From NCBI RefSeq assembly GCF_000003605.2, contig NW_003106600.1, positions 394,163 to 418,246 on the forward strand: a DNA stretch of 24,084 nt, in the 5' to 3' direction. Below the pieces are notes generated by a model. It had not been told where the DNA came from and ran no database searches. It saw only the letters and a list, made by a program, of their open reading frames with translations. This stretch comes from Saccoglossus kowalevskii. Taxonomy: Eukaryota; Hemichordata; Enteropneusta; Harrimaniidae. Below, in pieces: positions 20,376 to 24,084 of the stretch; within the stretch, counting starts at the first letter, position 1; the number at the start of each line of letters is the position of its first letter. Both the position numbers and the translations under genes were made by a program.

Positions 20376-23300
20376 TTACCAAACATGATTTTTGCAATGT
20401 TCAACAGCCTGCAATAGAGAAATGAAACTGACATTAGTAACATATTGACTTGACCTGACCCGACCCGACCCGACCGGCAGCCACATTGAATTGTACCTTA
20501 AAACAAACACAAGTCATACATACGAGATACATGTGAAGTTTGAACATGACGAGATTATGTATGCCTGATATGTAGGTACAGACACAAAAACTGATGTATG
20601 GATAAACTCATAGGTGAATTGGTAGGTTTTTGCAATTCATATGAAAAGGGACAAGTCTACATTCCAAGACCCTGTCACATGACACACTAATTTGAATTTT
20701 ATGTATCACACCAAATAACCAATCGCAAAACAATCTGCATTTATTATTACTGTCATGCGACTATCAATAGTTTTATTTTTAATTACTATGGTATTATGGT
20801 AAAATAAAAACAAAAGTAATTTTTATGTGATATGAACCCAGCACTAAAAAGAATGTATCAATAGCATAAAACAGGATGTCGCTGATTGAAAATTTTTCGA
20901 AAGTAGCAAGACACCCACTTTTGTCAAGGCAGCAAATACAAACATGTCAGTCTGCATATATTCAATGAAATTGAATTTTATTTTGCAGCATCCACAACCA
21001 CAATATTACATGTGCATATTTTCGTTACACTTGATATATGGTGATACATCGCATCCTTGACTCCCAGAAATTGCATGTCAGTGTAAATAATATTTGTTTT
21101 ACTTACATTGCACATCATGGCGTTACTTTCATTTGCACACCAATATGATGGACCATAGGTGCATTTATTCAGACCTACATTCTTGGTAGAACTCTGACAC
21201 AGTCCGATGAACTAGAAACAAAATGCAAAGATGGTTAACATATGCTGATTACCGACAATGAGGGCGCTCTAAGTTATCAGCCTCCTCCACATCAAATCAC
21301 TGCATGATGTCACTTGGCAGTTCAAAAGTGATAATGTTGATATCAAAATATCAGTCAATAATGCACACTGAGCTATCATTGTTTTTTTTTTAATGATCTG
21401 TAGAATCTCCTTTTCTGAATCAAATTTCCGCTACACTGCAAACATACTCTGACAAAATATACTGACATCATAAACGTGAATGACCAATCAGCTTTTATTT
21501 TACATTGGGAATACAAATCATCTTCTACAAATTTAAGAGGCACATTGGTTGGTGCTTTTACAAGCTACTATTAATACTACAATGTAGGCATATTTTTCCA
21601 TGGTGACCATCAGGAGCCACAAAGAGGCAATAGATTTGCGACGATGATTGTCATCGACACAAGCCAACTTTTAAAAGTATTATAAACAATGCAATTTGTC
21701 AATGCATGATTCTATCACCAAATAACTGACAAAGCAAGTAAAACAATTAAGGTATACATTTAGGTATGTACTAGGTATGTGCCGATGTCCACTCTCCCGC
21801 CACCAACTGCCAACGTTCCCACCAACTGTCAACTTCTCCGATCCTCCCCTATGACCAATCAACTTCCCCACCCTCTCCTATCAAATGTCGACTTCCCACC
21901 TTTCTATCAAATGTCAATTTCCCACCTTTCCATCAACTATGAAGTACACACCACTTCCCCACCATACCCTATCAAGCTGAAAATACCTACTTTACAAACT
22001 GCATCAGGTGTTGCCAGTTGTTCTAATAACTGAAACAGGATAGGTCCATACTGATCAACCAACGAATTACACTACAAAAAACAAGAAAAATTTAAGTCAA
22101 AAGGAAATACTGGTATTTTTCTAACAAGTTTTAATATAGACCACCTAATTGTAGGTCAACACCAGCTCAGAATAGCTTCAAGATCACGTACCTGATGTAG
22201 ATTCAACAAGAACACGTCCCTGATGATTCAGTTCAGAGGTAGATTCAACAAGAACACGTCCCTGATCTTTCAGTTCAGAGGTAGATTCAACAAGAACACG
22301 TCCCTGATCTTTCAGTTCAGAGGTAGATTCAAAAAGAACACGTCCCTGATCTTTCAGTTCAGAGGTAGATTCAACAAGAACACGTCCCTGATCTTTCAGT
22401 TCAGAGGTAGATTCAACAAGAACACGTACCTGATCTTTCAGTTCAGAGACAGATTCAACAAGAACACGTACCTGATCTTTCAGTTCAGAGACAGATTCAA
22501 CAAGAACACGTACCTGATGATTCAGTTCAGAGGTTTATTCAAAAAGAACACGTCCCTGATCTTTCAGTTCAGAGGTAGATTCAAAAAGAACACGTCCCTG
22601 ATCTTTCAGTTCAGAGACAGATTCAACAAGAACACGTACCTGATCTTTCAGTTCAGAGGTAGATTAAAAAAGAACACGTCCCTGATCTTTCAGTTCAGAG
22701 GTAGATTCAACAAGAACACGTCCCTGATCTTTCAGTTCAGAGGTAGATTCAATAAGAACACGTCCCTGATGATTCAGTTCAGAGGTAGATTCAAAAAGAA
22801 CTCTTACCTGATCTTTCAGTTCAGAGGTAGATTCAAAAAGAACACGTCCCTGATCTTTCAGTTCAGAGGTAGATTCAATAAGAACTCTTACCTGATCTTT
22901 CAGTTCAGAGGTAGATTCAAAAAGAACATGTCCCTGATCTTTCAGCTCAGAGGTAGATTCAACAAGATCACGTACCTGATCTTTCAGTTCAGAGGTAGAT
23001 TCAATAAGAACTCTTACCTGATCTTTCAGTTCAGAGGTAGATTCAAAAAGAACACGTCCCTGATCTTTCAGTTCAGAGGTAGATTAAAAAAGATCACGTA
23101 CCTGATCTTTCAGTTCAGAGGTAGATTCAACAAGATCACGTACCTGATCTTTCAGTTCAGAGGTAGATTCAACAAGATCACGTACCTGATCTTTCAGTTC
23201 AGAGGTAGATTCAATAAGAACTCTTACCTGATCTTTCAGTTCAGAGGTAGATTCAATAAGAACTCTTACCTGATCTTTCAGTTCAGAGGTAGATTCAATA

Positions 23301-23460
23301 AGAACACGTACCTGATCTTTCAGTTCAGAAGGGAGAACAGCACAAATCTGTTTCAAAGCCATCTCAATCTCCTGTTGTGTAGCATTTTTTGCCAATGTTG
23401 AATCCAGATATTGAACAAGTAATTTGCATAAATCGCATTCTTGATCATTTTTCGCAGGAA
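20376..23460 (-). CDS. PSAP: Prosaposin, 3' part: last saposin B domain and C-terminal saposin A domain
   Basis: Four exons are visible on the minus strand: 23460-23312 (49 codons plus 2 bases), 22071-21991, 21211-21107 and 20408-20376. All have AG acceptors and GT donors and join in phase. The first two encode a complete saposin fold with the six-cysteine pattern: ECDLC, QICAVLP, CNSLVDQYGP, then AVCKFIGLC running into the third exon. KNATQQ carries the usual saposin glycosylation sequon. The third and fourth exons give NKCTYGPSYWC ... MMCN and AVEHCKNHVW-stop, the saposin A-type tail that ends prosaposins. Prosaposin is a secreted and lysosomal precursor cut into small activators that present sphingolipids to lysosomal hydrolases. 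The exons for the signal peptide and earlier saposins must lie to the right of the window. The junction between the two saposin half-exons is amplified into a 42-bp array (22182-23334), so the true donor is uncertain. A related saposin-like gene with the same ending remains possible. Confidence 0.92.
20409..21106. other. Last prosaposin intron, with a GACCC microsatellite and a repeat fragment
   Basis: A short run of GACCY pentamers, GACCTGACCCGACCCGACCC, lies at about 20453-20476. Around 20520-20600, GTGAAGTTTGAACATGACGA with flanking sequence matches the dispersed ~155-bp module seen at 11560-12121. Otherwise nothing is recognised. Confidence 0.5.
21212..21990. other. Prosaposin intron with a pyrimidine-rich degenerate repeat
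   Basis: From about 21785 to 21975 the plus strand is C/T-rich with a loose ~26-bp period, for example TATCAAATGTCGACTTCCCA then TATCAAATGTCAATTTCCCA. On the transcribed strand this is purine-rich and begins just downstream of the donor at 21985-21990. The two short frames here are not genes. Confidence 0.5.
22182..23334 (-). repeat. 42-bp minisatellite made from the prosaposin exon-intron junction
   Basis: Read on the minus strand, each unit is TCTGAACTGAAAGATCAG (the last 18 bases of the exon ending at 23312, coding SELKDQ) followed by about 24 bases of intron starting GTACGTGTTC. There are 28 junction copies counting the exon's own; the leftmost is joined to its neighbour by a 14-base deletion, which accounts exactly for the spacing (27 x 42 - 14 = 1120). 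Fifteen keep CAG-GT (GTACGT or GTAAGA) and thirteen have CAG-GG. The array takes up most of a 1240-base intron, leaving about 120 bases before the next acceptor. The 392-codon plus-strand frame across it is antisense and follows from the unit being 14 codons long. Confidence 0.95.
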
Positions 23461-23614
23461 CTTTGAGAGAAAAAAAAATACATTATTTTCAAACTTTCTT
23501 TTATTCTTATTTTTTGTTTGACCAAATCTGTACATGTCATGAACCTCATGAACACAAATTATTTCACAAAAACCCCATACATCACCAATTGGTTGGTTTT
23601 CAGGAGCCCGGGTG

Positions 23615-24084
23615 ATACTTCAGACATGTATTCAAGATGTTAGCGATTGGATGTCTTGTAATTTCCTACTTTTGAATGTGTCGAAAACTGAATTTGTGTG
23701 CATGTCGTCTCGGAGATTCTCACAAGACTCGTGTCCTTTGTCTAGTATCGCAATTGGTGAAGAATTGGTTAGTGCTTCGTCAAGTGCTAGAAACTTAGGT
23801 GTCTTGTTTGATTCGCAGTTATCTATGGAAACACACATTTCTACTATTTGTAGATCTGGATATTCCCATCTAAGAAATATTAATCGTATTCGTAAATCAT
23901 TATCCCAATCTGATACCGAAAAGTTGGTACATGCATTCTTATCTTCTCGCTTAGACAGCTGTAATTCATTATTGTCTGGTCTCCCTGTAACTAAGATAAA
24001 ACCTCTTATTCGTGTACAAAATGCAGCAGCACGCCTTGTCACTCGTGCTCAAAAATATGACCACATTACAGACATTTTTATTAA
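23615..24084 (+). mobile_element. LINE reverse-transcriptase fragment, antisense in a prosaposin intron
   Basis: An open plus-strand frame runs to the right edge with the features that follow the catalytic core in CR1/L2/Jockey-like reverse transcriptases: CIQDVSDWMSCNFLLLNVSK, TEF, then ARNLGVLFDSQLSMETHIS, then AFLSSRLDSCNSLLSGLP, then VQNAAARLVT. The catalytic YxDD motif would lie upstream and is absent, so the copy is 5'-truncated near 23615. The minus frame at 23632-24042 is its shadow. Homology starts about 155 bases from the first visible prosaposin exon, so the insertion lies in that gene's next upstream intron. No frameshift is seen within the window. Confidence 0.85.

Noticed and set aside
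22223-23401. 392-codon plus-strand open frame with a 14-residue repeat (IFQFRGRFNKNTSL)
   Set aside because: It is antisense to the prosaposin junction array and exists only because the unit is 42 bases with no stop in that frame. Its end runs through the true saposin exon on the other strand.
23632-24042. 136-codon minus frame at the right end, first considered as an upstream prosaposin exon
   Set aside because: It has no saposin cysteine pattern; the plus strand of the same DNA is a clear LINE reverse-transcriptase segment.

Overview
The window is animal nuclear DNA. It has spliced genes with GT-AG introns, LINE fragments, minisatellites, AT-rich intergenic sequence and one 102-base assembly gap. 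The two spliced genes encode a ciliary NME5 protein and a prosaposin. Together with the repeat style (tandem ~150-bp modules ending in GGACG-type tails), this suggests an aquatic invertebrate, either lophotrochozoan or invertebrate deuterostome. I cannot name the species.

Layout. Bases 1-250 are a 30-bp minisatellite running off the left edge. A long intergenic stretch leads to an apparently intronless plus-strand gene (2940-5942) for a 1000-residue protein that I do not recognise. It has a signal peptide, a cysteine-containing ectodomain, about seven membrane segments, a charged tail and a possible PDZ ligand. Its likely 3' UTR runs to a poly(A) signal near 7435. A LINE 3' end (8107-8838), a fold-back element (10055-10555), the gap (10613-10714) and a 45-bp minisatellite (10794-11198) follow.

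The minus strand then carries two genes in the same orientation. NME5 (12648-18055) has five exons that join in phase into a complete 218-residue protein: an NDP kinase domain with every catalytic position I can align kept, then a DPY-30-type helix pair. Its introns hold a TIR-bounded repeat and a 54-bp minisatellite. An X-box-like motif lies about 80 bp upstream of the start codon, as expected for an RFX-controlled cilium gene. Next comes the 3' end of a prosaposin gene (20376-23460), with four exons covering the last saposin B-type domain and the C-terminal saposin A-type domain; upstream exons lie beyond the right edge. An antisense LINE reverse-transcriptase fragment (23615-24084) sits in the next upstream prosaposin intron.

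The most unusual structure is the 42-bp minisatellite filling most of the prosaposin intron at 22072-23311. Its unit is a duplication of the exon-intron junction: the last 18 exon bases plus the first 24 intron bases. The intron therefore holds 28 tandem copies of its own 5' splice site. Fifteen keep GT and thirteen have GG. The six nearest the exon all keep GT and stay in frame without a stop, so donor choice could insert 0 to 5 extra 14-residue units between the third and fourth cysteines of the saposin fold.
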